19,296 bases of DNA from Akkermansia sp. (GCA_017379255.1 JAFNWZ010000429.1:1-19296); one strand, 5' to 3'. Numbered from the stretch's first letter, positions 1 to 7,746 are shown. The notes: generated by a model not told the origin, from the letters alone. Program-made: numbers and translations.

Positions 1-180
1 CGCATTCTGTCACCCGTTCCACGGGTTCCTGTTATTTTTTTTGAGGTAGCAGGCGCTGCGCGTGCTAACGCACGCTTGCACCTGCCTAACATCTGTCGCC
101 CACTGCCGTGGGCTATAAATTTCCGCTCGCTACGCTCGCCGCTAAATTACAATTTAGCAGCGTATTGTCAATTAGCTGTG
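1..180. repeat. Cluster of hairpins, possible interspersed structured repeat
   Basis: This is non-coding DNA packed with inverted repeats. Stems are 12-17/21-26 (3-nt loop), 60-65/70-75 (4-nt loop, inside an outer gcagg/cctgc pair at 49-53/81-85), 98-103/108-113 (4-nt loop) and 141-148/151-158 (2-nt loop). The first and third hairpins are related. Both follow TCTGTC (6-11 and 92-97), and the stems differ by paired changes, acccgt/acgggt against gcccac/gtgggc. That suggests one repeated unit kept as a structure. Its dispersal in the genome cannot be seen from here. Confidence 0.5.
12..42 (+). terminator. Possible terminator of an upstream gene
   Basis: A 6-bp stem (12-17/21-26) is followed by a T-rich stretch with eight consecutive Ts at about 35-42. 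The T tract starts 8-9 nt after the stem, which is further than in a classical intrinsic terminator. The hairpin also belongs to the repeat cluster. It could end transcription of a gene left of the window. Confidence 0.35.
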
Positions 181-256
181 CTACAAGAATTTGAAAGCAG
201 TTCTAATGAAACTTTGGGACACATGTGAAAAAATACGCCATTTCTCTGCAATTCGC

Positions 257-284
257 TTGACATTTTGTCAGAAATGAGTAAACT
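257..284 (+). promoter_or_regulatory. Sigma70-like promoter of rpsT
   Basis: A perfect -35 box TTGACA (257-262) is followed after 16 nt by TAAACT (279-284), a 4/6 match to TATAAT. Transcription should start near 291 and give a leader of about 37 nt. The leader has no Shine-Dalgarno match before the ATG at 328. Confidence 0.65.
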
Positions 285-327
285 CTCCCCACCAAAACGA
301 AAAACCAAATTACTTTTCATCTGAATT

Positions 328-591
328 ATGGCTCACACTCAGTCCGCTAAGAAGCGTATCCGCCAGACGATTAAGCGCACCGCTATCAACCGTTCCATCA
401 TGTCCCGTGTCCGCACCCTCCGCAAGAAGGTTGCTGAAGCCGTAGAGACCAAGGACGCTGCTGCTGCCGCTGTTGCTTACAATAATTTCGCTTCCGCCAT
501 CGACAAGGCTGCCAAGAAGGGCACCGTGCCGGCCAACCGCGCCGCTAACTACAAGAGCAAGGCTGCGAAGGCCCTGGCCTCTATCGCCTGA
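328..591 (+). CDS. rpsT: 30S ribosomal protein S20
   Basis: Small, very basic 87-residue protein that binds 16S rRNA in the 30S subunit and helps its assembly. The N-terminus MAHTQSAKKRIRQTIKRTAI carries the Ser-Ala-Lys-Lys-Arg pattern typical of S20, followed by alternating basic and alanine-rich helices, as in the three-helix bundle of the family. Length matches the usual 85-90 residues. The gene is monocistronic in appearance, with its own promoter (257-284) and a strong hairpin downstream (623-655). No ribosome binding site is visible, which is the general pattern in this window. The identification is secure. Confidence 0.96.
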   Translation: MAHTQSAKKRIRQTIKRTAINRSIMSRVRTLRKKVAEAVETKDAAAAAVAYNNFASAIDKAAKKGTVPANRAANYKSKAAKALASIA

Positions 592-622
592 GTTCCTTTT
601 CAGGTTTTCCGTTTTTGAGCGT

Positions 623-664
623 GGCGGAGTATCGGTAGCAAGCCGGTGCTCCGCCTGTCTTTCC
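623..664 (+). terminator. Intrinsic terminator after rpsT
   Basis: Stem ggcggag/ctccgcc (623-629/649-655) continues inward, with three G-U pairs, to about 14 bp around a 5-nt loop (637-641). It is followed by the T-rich run tgtctttcct. It separates rpsT from the gene starting at 675. Confidence 0.65.
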
Positions 665-674
665 TATGTGACTT

Positions 675-896
675 ATGCGCCAGGATTATAAGGAGATAGC
701 AACCACGGTGGTGAATGACCCCACCAATTACAAGCTTTGTGTAGTTTGCGGGGCTATTGTGGACAAGGAGTCCCCCACTTGCCCGGATTGCCTGGCGTAC
801 CGGTTTGATGATAGTCCCTCACGCGTGGCTGACCGCGCACTGGATCTGGCCTCAAAGCCGCAGAATGCGGTGTCGCACCACGATACGTTGGAATAA
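675..896 (+). CDS. Small zinc-ribbon protein upstream of folP
   Basis: This 73-residue protein has one CxxC-x10-CxxC zinc-binding motif: Cys22, Cys25, Cys36 and Cys39, with Gly26 after the first pair as in rubredoxin-like and zinc-ribbon knuckles. The remainder is hydrophilic with no signal peptide, so it is probably cytoplasmic. Its stop codon overlaps the next start (TAATG, 894-898), so it is likely translationally coupled to folP. I do not recognise a named family. The coupling suggests co-expression with folate synthesis but does not establish a role. The ATG at 675 is the first start after the rpsT terminator and leaves the whole zinc motif intact. Confidence 0.8.
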   Translation: MRQDYKEIATTVVNDPTNYKLCVVCGAIVDKESPTCPDCLAYRFDDSPSRVADRALDLASKPQNAVSHHDTLE

Positions 897-1765
897 TGAT
901 GCTTCCCGTTGGCCGAATTTGGCAGTTGGCGCATGAGTGCTGGCAGCTCCCTCCCGGCGGAGCTGTGATGGGTATCCTGAATGTTACCCCGGATTCATTT
1001 TCGGATGGCGGGCGTTATACCGGGGTGGAGTCTGCGGTGGCGCATGCGCGCGATATGGTGCAGGCCGGGGCAGATATGATTGATATTGGCGGGGAATCGA
1101 CCCGGCCGGGGGCAGTTGCGGTGGATGTGGCTGAGGAGCTTCGCCGTGTGCTGCCTGTAATCGAAGCTTTGCGGGCAGCCATGCCGGCGCTGCGTCTATC
1201 CATCGATACACGCCATGCCGCGGTGGCCCGGGCTGCTTTGCTTGCCGGGGCAGATGTGGTGAACGATATCACTGGACTGGCAGACCCCGCTATGCGCGCT
1301 GTGTGTGCAGAATTCCCCTGCGGTGTGGTGCTTATGCATATGCAGGGAACGCCGCAGACGATGCAGATTGCCCCGCATTATGAGGATGTGGTGGCAGAGG
1401 TACGCGCTTTCTTTGAAGAACGTATGGCGCTGGCGCAGGCAGACGGGATTGCGCCGGAGCGTATCTGCCTGGATCCGGGCATTGGTTTCGGTAAGACGGT
1501 GGGGCATAATCTGGCGTTGATACATGAGCTGGAATCCTTGCGCGTGCAGAACCGCCCCTTGCTGATGGCGCTTTCCCGCAAGCGGTTCCTGGGTACTCTG
1601 TGGGGGGATGCGGAAGCTGCGCGACAATCACCGTTGCCAACGGTGGTGATGAGCCTGCTGGCGGCACAGTATGGGGCAGATATGCACCGGGTGCACGATG
1701 TGGCTGATATGCGCCGTGCTCTGGAGTTGCGCGCGGCGGTGAGTTCTCCTAATAATTGGAGCTAA
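896..1765 (+). CDS. folP: Dihydropteroate synthase
   Basis: Joins 4-aminobenzoate to 6-hydroxymethyl-dihydropterin diphosphate to give dihydropteroate in folate synthesis; this is the sulfonamide target. The family signatures are all present in order: MGILNVTPDSFSDGG at residues 25-39, DIGGESTRPGA from 63, an SIDT segment, NDITG, DPGIGFGK at 193-200, and SRKRFLG from Ser227 with the conserved Lys229/Arg230. Length (289 residues) is normal for this TIM-barrel enzyme. The start overlaps the preceding stop (TAATG). A second in-frame ATG at 899 is equally possible and changes the product by one residue. Identification is secure. Confidence 0.96.
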   Translation: MMLPVGRIWQLAHECWQLPPGGAVMGILNVTPDSFSDGGRYTGVESAVAHARDMVQAGADMIDIGGESTRPGAVAVDVAEELRRVLPVIEALRAAMPALRLSIDTRHAAVARAALLAGADVVNDITGLADPAMRAVCAEFPCGVVLMHMQGTPQTMQIAPHYEDVVAEVRAFFEERMALAQADGIAPERICLDPGIGFGKTVGHNLALIHELESLRVQNRPLLMALSRKRFLGTLWGDAEAARQSPLPTVVMSLLAAQYGADMHRVHDVADMRRALELRAAVSSPNNWS

Positions 1766-1796
1766 CTGCTCGCTAAAGCGTTTGTTGTTGCGTAGA

Positions 1797-2366
1797 ATGC
1801 GCCCTATGGCGTATCTGGTTTCATTTGCCCTGCTGGTGGCTTTGGGGGCGTGGATTGTGGGGGTGTATAACAACCTGGAGCATTTGCGGGGAGTCGTGTG
1901 CAGCTGCTGGGGGCAGTGGCGGCGTGCAACGCACCGGCGCAATGAGTGCCTGAATGATTATGTGGCTGCCTTTGCTGTGCTTATGCCCGTGACTTCGACG
2001 CTGCCGCATGATTTGCGGCGCATGGTGGAGGCGTCTGAGAGTTCGCTGGCGCTGGCGCTGGAGCCTTGCTGGAGTGGTGTGCCTGGTATGCCGGGCGGGG
2101 CAGAGCTGGTTCTGCGGCGTGCCGTGGCCCAGTCGCTTCAGGTGGTGGAGGATACGCCGGTCATGCGCCAGCATGAGCACCTGCAGCGGCTGTGCAGTTC
2201 CATTTCTGTATGCCTGTACCAGCAGGACCAGATGGCGGCATCGTTTAATCACGCGGCGCAGGCGTATAATGCGGCGCTGGCTTCACCATCTGCCCGGCTG
2301 CTGGCACCCTTGCTGGGGTTTGCACGGGCTGCTGCGCTGGAGATGCGGGAAGCCCGCAGCTCCTGA
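1797..2366 (+). CDS. Divergent LemA-like membrane protein
   Basis: This 189-residue protein has an N-terminal membrane segment (about residues 5-23) followed by WIVGVYNNLEHLRG, close to the family pattern in which a membrane helix runs into 'YN-x-L-x-x-x-R'. The C-terminal FNHAAQAYNAALAS...LLAPLLGFARA segment mirrors the LemA ending in which a YN-containing helix is followed by a short loop and 'GLFGF'. The middle is helical, as expected. LemA proteins are membrane-anchored helical bundles of poorly known function. The usual N-terminal 'QLKRRxDLIPNL' motif is badly eroded here. I chose ATG 1797; a TTG at 1782 and an ATG at 1806 are alternatives. The gene follows folP by 31 nt, so it is probably in the same transcript. 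Confidence 0.65.
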   Translation: MRPMAYLVSFALLVALGAWIVGVYNNLEHLRGVVCSCWGQWRRATHRRNECLNDYVAAFAVLMPVTSTLPHDLRRMVEASESSLALALEPCWSGVPGMPGGAELVLRRAVAQSLQVVEDTPVMRQHEHLQRLCSSISVCLYQQDQMAASFNHAAQAYNAALASPSARLLAPLLGFARAAALEMREARSS

Positions 2367-2384
2367 ACCGGTGCTGCGGGCTTC
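2349..2384 (+). terminator. Terminator between convergent LemA-like and greA genes
   Basis: A 12-bp perfect stem (2349-2360/2373-2384) with a 12-nt loop. The stop codon of the LemA-like gene (2364-2366) lies in the loop. Only a weak T-rich stretch follows on the plus strand. As the only hairpin between the two converging genes, it may act in both directions. Confidence 0.55.
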
Positions 2385-2414
2385 GTGTTATCTGAAGTAA
2401 AATCAGGTGGCGAA

Positions 2415-4364
2415 TCAGGCCTGTTCACCTTCCACATCCGGGAAGATGAGTTCCTTCGGAGCCGGGGTAATGGACTTGATGGTCATCATCACCGGGGTGC
2501 CGCCCATTTCAAGCGGCAGGCGCAGCTTGTCGCCCACGGAGTGGCCAAGCAGCTTGGCGCCCAGCTTGGAGCTGTATGCCACGATGTTTTCTTCCGGTAC
2601 GGAGTCCCATGCGCCCAGAATGGTGTATACCACACTGCGGCCCTTGGGGGCGGAGAAGGTCACCTGGGTACCCATGCCGGTTACGCTGCAGTCCACGTTG
2701 CTGAAGTCGGTCGGGTCGGCCTGGGCGAGCAGGCGGGAAAGCTCTTCGCTGCGGCGGAGCAGCACGCGCTGCGTGGCCTTGGCGTCCTGGTAGCCACCGT
2801 TTTCGCGAAGGTCGCCTTCGGCGCGGGTGATTTCCAGGTCGTGCTTGTTCTTGGGCAGACGCACATTGATGATATCCTCGAGCTCGGCCTTGCGGGCTGC
2901 GTAGGAGCGCAGGGAGACAAACATGGTCTGCTTCTCCTTGCCGCCGCGGCGGTTGAGGGCAATCTCCTGCAGGGAGGGATGCACCTTCATCATGTTGGCG
3001 AGCAGCAGGTTGCGGTCAAGGTCGGGCAGTACGGAGGAATCGTACAGAGCCTTGGCAAAGGGGCGGGCCTCCAGCTCGGAAAGACCGCCTACCAGGTCGG
3101 GCGCCAGGTCCTTGTCGTCCAGAAGCAGGTTGCGCAGGCGCAGGGCGCGGTTGGGGCCGCCCTCGGAGCTGTCGCGCTCGATGGCGCTCATGATGGCTGC
3201 ACCCAGGGGCATCAGGTTCTTGCTGACTACTTCTGCCGCGAGGCCTTTGCGCTCCTTGCAGATCCAGATAAGCACCTCGGGGCTGAGGCTCTGGCGGGAA
3301 ATGCCGTTGGCGATGTCGCTGAAGAGCTGTTCCTTGGCGCCCTTGCTGATGATGAAGTCAGCAGCCGGGGCTGTGACCTTGGCGCCGCCGAACAGGAAGA
3401 TGTTGGTGGCATAGGGCAGCCAGCTGTCGCCCATGGCTTCGGGCAGTGCCTGGTATACCTCAAGCTGGCGGGCGGCGCTCAGCTCACCAATGTACCCTAC
3501 GAGTTCCTCAGAGGTGATGCTCTTGAGCTTTTCTGCCATGGTGGTGATGGTGGTCACTCCGGCGGCGGTCAGGGCTGCATCCATGGCGGCCTTCTCCTCA
3601 TCGGTGGAGGCTACGGCTTCGAGCAGTTCATCGCGGATGATGACAAGCTCCAGCACATGCTGGGGTTCAGTGTGGCCGCGGGAGATATCCTCTTCCATGG
3701 CTTTTACCAGCTTGGCGACCAGTTCGAACTCTCCCTTGAGCACGTCCATGCGCGCCATGTCCAGAATGCGTACGCAGGATTCCAGAGAGGTAGCGTCGGA
3801 ATAGTCGGCCAGCAGGGCTTCGGCTGCAGAGGTGGCGGTGCGCAGGGCAATGGCTTCGCCGCGCTTGGTCGGCAGGCGGAAGCTGGGGTTGTCGCGCATG
3901 GCGGTGCGGGCTTTTTCCCACCAGTTTTTCCACTCAGCGGCGGGAATGATGCGGTCGCTGAGGAACTTTTCCAGATCCTCCGGCTGCATGGGCAGTACAT
4001 CGTTGATGCCTTCGCGCAGGGAGATGTTGCAGGTCAGTACCATGCGCACAAAGTCAAGCATGGTGTCCTTGTCGTTGGCCTGTTTCTTGCAACCTTCGGG
4101 GTCATCAAAGCAGGCAATGAGGAAGTGGCCGGCGGGAATCGGGGTCAGCTGATTGAAAGCGAGCTTGAGGCCCAGAATCTTGCCTTCGTTTCCTTTTTCG
4201 AAATCAATCTTGATTTTGCTCTTGGCCAGAGACCAGACGGCAACTTTGCCCACACCCAGTTCCTGGTGCATTACATATTTACCGGGGGAGAACTGGTCGA
4301 GACGGGCCGCAAAATCGGCCGGAATTTTGCCAGCAGCTACTAATTTTTCAAGGTCGGCATGCAT
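2415..4364 (-). CDS. greA: Long PVC-type GreA transcription elongation factor
   Basis: A 649-residue protein whose last 160 or so residues are a GreA/GreB module. A coiled coil carries the acidic tip EGDLRENGGYQDAK (from about residue 516), close to the GreA tip EGDLKEN that reaches the RNA polymerase active site. An FKBP-like C-terminal domain follows, ending in VGDKLRLPLEMGGTPVMMTIKS. GreA factors rescue backtracked polymerase by stimulating RNA cleavage. Ordinary GreA is about 160 residues; here about 480 mostly helical residues precede it, as in the long Chlamydia GreA. The start ATG at 4364 was chosen because a promoter ends 12 nt upstream. An in-frame extension to 4403 would run through that promoter. 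Confidence 0.85.
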   Translation of the reverse strand: MHADLEKLVAAGKIPADFAARLDQFSPGKYVMHQELGVGKVAVWSLAKSKIKIDFEKGNEGKILGLKLAFNQLTPIPAGHFLIACFDDPEGCKKQANDKDTMLDFVRMVLTCNISLREGINDVLPMQPEDLEKFLSDRIIPAAEWKNWWEKARTAMRDNPSFRLPTKRGEAIALRTATSAAEALLADYSDATSLESCVRILDMARMDVLKGEFELVAKLVKAMEEDISRGHTEPQHVLELVIIRDELLEAVASTDEEKAAMDAALTAAGVTTITTMAEKLKSITSEELVGYIGELSAARQLEVYQALPEAMGDSWLPYATNIFLFGGAKVTAPAADFIISKGAKEQLFSDIANGISRQSLSPEVLIWICKERKGLAAEVVSKNLMPLGAAIMSAIERDSSEGGPNRALRLRNLLLDDKDLAPDLVGGLSELEARPFAKALYDSSVLPDLDRNLLLANMMKVHPSLQEIALNRRGGKEKQTMFVSLRSYAARKAELEDIINVRLPKNKHDLEITRAEGDLRENGGYQDAKATQRVLLRRSEELSRLLAQADPTDFSNVDCSVTGMGTQVTFSAPKGRSVVYTILGAWDSVPEENIVAYSSKLGAKLLGHSVGDKLRLPLEMGGTPVMMTIKSITPAPKELIFPDVEGEQA

Positions 4365-4375
4365 ACGTGAATGAC

Positions 4376-4403
4376 ATGATACCATATCTTTGGTCAAGGT
4401 CAA
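4376..4403 (-). promoter_or_regulatory. Promoter of the greA-type gene
   Basis: On the minus strand, TTGACC (4403-4398) and TATCAT (4381-4376) are separated by 16 nt. The -35 hexamer is duplicated at 4397-4392. The predicted transcription start (about 4369) is only some 5 nt before the ATG at 4364, so the mRNA would be almost leaderless. Confidence 0.6.
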
Positions 4404-4443
4404 TCCCTGACAGTGAAATTTTGTGATTTTTTTTGCGGGTTGA

Positions 4444-4478
4444 TAAAAATCTCCAATTCCGGAGGCCGGAATTGGAGA
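4444..4478 (-). terminator. Intrinsic terminator of the ankyrin-TRL operon
   Basis: A perfect 13-bp stem (4450-4462/4466-4478) with a 3-nt loop. Read on the minus strand it is followed directly by TTTTTA. It lies 27 nt after the stop of the TRL-like gene. This is a textbook intrinsic terminator. Confidence 0.85.
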
Positions 4479-4505
4479 GGAGTGGTAAAGGAGATGAGGA
4501 AGTGC

Positions 4506-4799
4506 TTATTCACCGCGTACGGTGGTGATGTTTTGTACGACGATGCCGAAATAACGATTGCAGGTTCTGGTGATGGAGCTGATGTTTTTGATACCGCCGT
4601 TTTTCTGAGCGAGCTCCACGGAGTCATCACCCGTGTGGAACAACCAGAACCACCGGGTGGAGCTGGATTTGCCCACAAGCGTGGGAATCGGGGCGTTTTC
4701 CGCTTCCTCCATCTCCGATATATTGCTGACGGAGGGCTGCATGATGCAGGCGCTGCACAGCAGAAGGGAAATCAGCGATGGAAGAAGAAGCTTTTTCAT
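4506..4799 (-). CDS. TRL-like small lipoprotein
   Basis: This 97-residue protein has a lipoprotein-type signal, MKKLLLPSLISLLLCSAC, with candidate lipidated Cys18 (or Cys15), although the lipobox is not canonical. The C-terminal half contains a GDDSVELAQKNGGIKNISSI stretch, then a YFGI segment and TTVRGE. This matches the TRL-like family pattern of 'GDaSi-x-x-A-x-x-x-gGI-x-x-I...VyGe'. TRL-like proteins are small exported proteins of unknown function. The start is the ATG at 4799 because it begins the signal peptide; the longer in-frame extension is ankyrin-gene DNA in another frame. It begins 1 nt after the ankyrin stop codon, so the two are almost certainly co-translated. Confidence 0.78.
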   Translation of the reverse strand: MKKLLLPSLISLLLCSACIMQPSVSNISEMEEAENAPIPTLVGKSSSTRWFWLFHTGDDSVELAQKNGGIKNISSITRTCNRYFGIVVQNITTVRGE

Positions 4800-4800
4800 T

Positions 4801-6672
4801 TTATTGCGGGGTGGTCCGGGGTGTAGACGGAGTCTGGAGTAATTTGAGTACATCCGGTGAGGAGGAGACCTTTGCAGCCTCGCCGGCTCCGGTGGCGCTC
4901 GCCTGCAGGAGCGCCTTGACGGTATCGACATGGCCGTTGTGTGCAGCCTGCATCAGGGGTGTCCAGTCATCCTCATCCCTGGCGTTGATATCAGCCCCGG
5001 CGGCCAGCAGGGATTTGACAATGGCGGTGTGGCCGTTGATGGCAGCCACAATCAGGGGAGTCCAGCCCACGTTGGTTTTGGGGTCGCGCTGGGCACCTGC
5101 TGCCAGCAGGGTATCCACCGTCTTCTTGTCCTCGCTCATGACGGCGTAGGTGAGGGCGGTCTCCTTGTCCTTGCTGCGGGTTTCCTTACGGGCTCCGGCT
5201 TCCAGCAGGACCTTGACGGTTTCAGCCTTGCCTGCTTCGGCGGCGTGGGAGAGCGGGGTGCGCCAGCGGCGGCTGCGGGTTTCGATTTTAGCGCCTGCGG
5301 CAATGAGGGCTTTGAGGGTGTGCACCTCGCCTTCCATGGCGGCGTGGGAAAGGGCGGTGAGCCCGTCCTTGTCCTTTGCTTCAATATCTGCCTTGTTGAG
5401 CAGGAGGGTCTGGAGAGCTTCAACGTGGCCATTGGCGGCGGCATAAATGAGAGGGGTGGCGCCGTCACCATCAGTGTCGTTGATGCATTTCGGATTATCT
5501 TTCAGGAAGGCAAGAATGTGTGTCGTGTCGCCGTTAGCTGCTGCATCCAGAATATCGCGGGCTTGTTCTGCGCCGTCGTTCACCACGATTTTTCCACCGG
5601 GCAGCAGGGTCATGATATCGGAATTACCTTGTGCGCGGGCATAGTCCAGCGCGGTGTTGCCCTGTTTGTCCTTGGCTTCTGCGTTTACCTTGGCTGCCAG
5701 CAGGACGCGCACCACCTCCTCGTGGCCATTGAAGGCGGCGGTCATCAGTGCCGTGTCTCCCGTAGGCATCGTTGCCTCCTTGTTGGCGCCCGCGGCCAGC
5801 AGGACTGCCACTACATCATCGTGCCCCTTGGCAGCGGCTACGAGCAAGGGCGTTTCGCCTGTGCGCAGGCGGGTCTCCATATCGGCATCGGCAGCCAGCA
5901 GCAGCTGGACAATGTCTGCATCGCCATGAGCGGCAGCAAAGTGCAGGGCGCTTTCACCGGCATAGCTGCGGGTGTTGGGGGATGCTCCTGCATCAATGAG
6001 AACTTTGACGGTGTCTGTGTATCCGCGCGCGGCGGCCATGAGCAGCGGCGTGCCGCCTTCCTTCATGCGTGCTTCCTTATCTGCCCCGGCGGAGAGCAGT
6101 AGCTGCACCATGGCGGCCTGGCCGCTTCCTGCAGAATGCAGCAGCGGGGTCCACCCGGTGTGGTCCCGGGGGTTCAGGTAGGATTTGGCGTTGATAAGTG
6201 TGGTGGCCACATCCAGATGGCCGGTCTTGGTGGAAAGAAACAGGGCTGTTTCACCGGTGGGCAGGGCTGTGTTCACTTTTGCCCCGGCGGCAATCAGCGC
6301 CTTTACGATATCGTTGTGGCCGTTGAAAGCGGCGAACATGAGGGCAGTTTCCCCCTGCGGGCTTGTTTTTTCTAAATCAGCCTTGGCGGCAATCAGCAGC
6401 TCGACCACGGCCAGATGCCCGTTGGTGGCAGCGGCCATCAGGGGGGTGACTCCATTCGTGTCGCTTACATTCAGAAGACCCGGGTTGGCCTGCAGCGCGG
6501 CACTCGCTTTTTTCAAGTCACCCCGGGCGGCGGCGCGGATGAGTTCCGGCGATGCTGCCGGCTGGGTGGCCTGGGTGGGCGTGGCGGCATCGGGAACGGC
6601 TGCAGCGGGTGCAGCCAGCAGGGGAAGGCCTGCTGCAATCAGAAGCCGGGAAATGCAGGATGATGAATTCAT
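4801..6672 (-). CDS. Secreted ankyrin-repeat protein (about 17 repeats)
   Basis: A 623-residue protein with a signal peptide (MNSSSCISRLLIAAGLPLLAAPAAA) followed almost entirely by ankyrin repeats. Each repeat has the T-P/A-L-x-x-A-A-x-x-G-H core and V-x-x-L-L-x-A-G-A-x. I count about ten repeats, a non-repeat spacer rich in GGKIVVNDGAEQ, then about seven more, each 33 residues. Ankyrin solenoids bind proteins; here it would act in the periplasm or outside the cell. The start at 6672 gives the best signal peptide and lies about 21 nt after the predicted transcription start. An upstream in-frame ATG at 6711 would precede that start. It is followed 1 nt later by the TRL-like lipoprotein gene, hinting that the two products act together. 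Confidence 0.9.
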   Translation of the reverse strand: MNSSSCISRLLIAAGLPLLAAPAAAVPDAATPTQATQPAASPELIRAAARGDLKKASAALQANPGLLNVSDTNGVTPLMAAATNGHLAVVELLIAAKADLEKTSPQGETALMFAAFNGHNDIVKALIAAGAKVNTALPTGETALFLSTKTGHLDVATTLINAKSYLNPRDHTGWTPLLHSAGSGQAAMVQLLLSAGADKEARMKEGGTPLLMAAARGYTDTVKVLIDAGASPNTRSYAGESALHFAAAHGDADIVQLLLAADADMETRLRTGETPLLVAAAKGHDDVVAVLLAAGANKEATMPTGDTALMTAAFNGHEEVVRVLLAAKVNAEAKDKQGNTALDYARAQGNSDIMTLLPGGKIVVNDGAEQARDILDAAANGDTTHILAFLKDNPKCINDTDGDGATPLIYAAANGHVEALQTLLLNKADIEAKDKDGLTALSHAAMEGEVHTLKALIAAGAKIETRSRRWRTPLSHAAEAGKAETVKVLLEAGARKETRSKDKETALTYAVMSEDKKTVDTLLAAGAQRDPKTNVGWTPLIVAAINGHTAIVKSLLAAGADINARDEDDWTPLMQAAHNGHVDTVKALLQASATGAGEAAKVSSSPDVLKLLQTPSTPRTTPQ

Positions 6673-6699
6673 GAATGTAATGCTACTAATACTATGGTC

Positions 6700-6728
6700 A
6701 TGATACTCCATCCTTCCGGCTGCTTCAA
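6700..6728 (-). promoter_or_regulatory. Promoter of the ankyrin-TRL operon
   Basis: On the minus strand, TTGAAG (6728-6723) and TATCAT (6705-6700) are separated by exactly 17 nt. The predicted start is about 6693, giving a leader of about 21 nt. The -10 is identical to that of the greA-type gene. Confidence 0.65.
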
Positions 6729-6775
6729 GCCAAAAAGGGACGTTTGGACGGGAATCGGGCGAAAAAATGCATATT

Positions 6776-7738
6776 TCAGCCCAGAATCAGGCTGATAAGG
6801 CGCTGCATGTCCGCAGTTGTATACCGTTGGTCAAGCGGCAGGGGGAGTAACTGGCGCACCAGCTGGTTCTCTGTATCCCCTGCATGTGTGGCGTCAATGA
6901 CCTCCGGCCAGAAGAGCGGGAGCGCTACTCCGGCATCGATGAGGGCATCCCGCAGGCCGGGAATCCCGCTCACCAGGGGATAGCACATGGGGGCGTGTGC
7001 CGGGGAATCCGGCAGTTGCAGACGGTTCAAACCACCGAGCGCCCGGTGCAGGGTGGTGTAGTTCTGCAGGCGGCGGGTGGCAGCAGCGGCAAAATCAATG
7101 CTGCGCAGCAGGCGGCGGGTCAGGTGGCTCATGCGGTATGGCGGGGCGGTCAGTGCCTCTTCCGCCTGTTCACTGGCCATCAGAGCTTCCGCTGCGCCGA
7201 GTTCCAGCCGCTCCAGCAGGTGGAGACTCGTATCGCAGCTCACGGCGGTTTCAAACGGCAAGTCATTCAGCGGGAAGGGGGCGTGCGCCACCCCGCCGTC
7301 TGCCACCCCGCAGAACTTGCGCGGGCTGTAGAAAGTGGGAATACCGGGCAGTGGTGGGCAGTAAAGAGCCGTTGTGGCATCCACGATGCAGCGCCCGGGC
7401 AGTAGTGCCGCCGCCTGTTCCACCGCGTTTCCGGTAAGCCCGAAATAGTTGACCAGCAGCACCATGTCGTTCCGCCCTGTATCGGGCAGCAGTGGTTCCA
7501 GCTGCGGTGTGCAGGAATAGCGGCTCACCGGGATATGCAACCGCGCAGCAGCCTGCAGCACCGTGTCGCAGATGAATCGCGGTATCCAGATGCGCTCAGG
7601 CCGGGGATGGTGGCGCAGCAGACATTCAAAGGCGGCTCGCCCGCTGCTGAGCCAGGCGCAGCATTTGCCCTCGGGATAGGGGAAATTCCCGTATTCCGGC
7701 AGCTCCAGCCCGAAAAATCCACCCATCATGTCCTGCAT
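6776..7738 (-). CDS. DegT/DnrJ/EryC1-like PLP-dependent protein
   Basis: A 320-residue protein resembling DegT-type sugar aminotransferases (fold-type I PLP enzymes). Visible landmarks are a SSGRAAFECLLR segment (31-42, comparable to the PLP phosphate region), VDATTALY with Asp120 in the place of the pyridine-nitrogen Asp, and YSPRKFCGVADGG with Lys141 as candidate Schiff-base lysine. It is shorter than typical DegT enzymes (about 370-400) and stands apart from any sugar or glycan gene cluster here, so the substrate is unknown. The ATG at 7738 is used; ATGs at 7729 and 7726 are alternatives. It is divergent from the operon at 7822. Confidence 0.7.
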   Translation of the reverse strand: MQDMMGGFFGLELPEYGNFPYPEGKCCAWLSSGRAAFECLLRHHPRPERIWIPRFICDTVLQAAARLHIPVSRYSCTPQLEPLLPDTGRNDMVLLVNYFGLTGNAVEQAAALLPGRCIVDATTALYCPPLPGIPTFYSPRKFCGVADGGVAHAPFPLNDLPFETAVSCDTSLHLLERLELGAAEALMASEQAEEALTAPPYRMSHLTRRLLRSIDFAAAATRRLQNYTTLHRALGGLNRLQLPDSPAHAPMCYPLVSGIPGLRDALIDAGVALPLFWPEVIDATHAGDTENQLVRQLLPLPLDQRYTTADMQRLISLILG

Positions 7739-7746
7739 ACGAGCAC

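Noticed and set aside
1782..1796. TTG start for the LemA-like gene
   Set aside because: Three consecutive TTG codons without a ribosome binding site; the ATG at 1797 is simpler and keeps the whole membrane segment.
2385..4343. A 652-codon open frame on the plus strand
   Set aside because: It lies opposite the greA-type gene, has Gly/Gln-rich low-information composition and no family motif. The minus-strand frame has clear GreA signatures, so this is an antisense shadow.
4800..4931. N-terminal extension of the TRL-like gene
   Set aside because: The extra residues are ankyrin-gene DNA read in another frame, and the signal peptide begins at 4799.
4930..6102. A 390-codon open frame on the plus strand
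   Set aside because: It is opposite the ankyrin gene and its periodic glycine-rich pattern is just the reverse complement of the ankyrin repeats.
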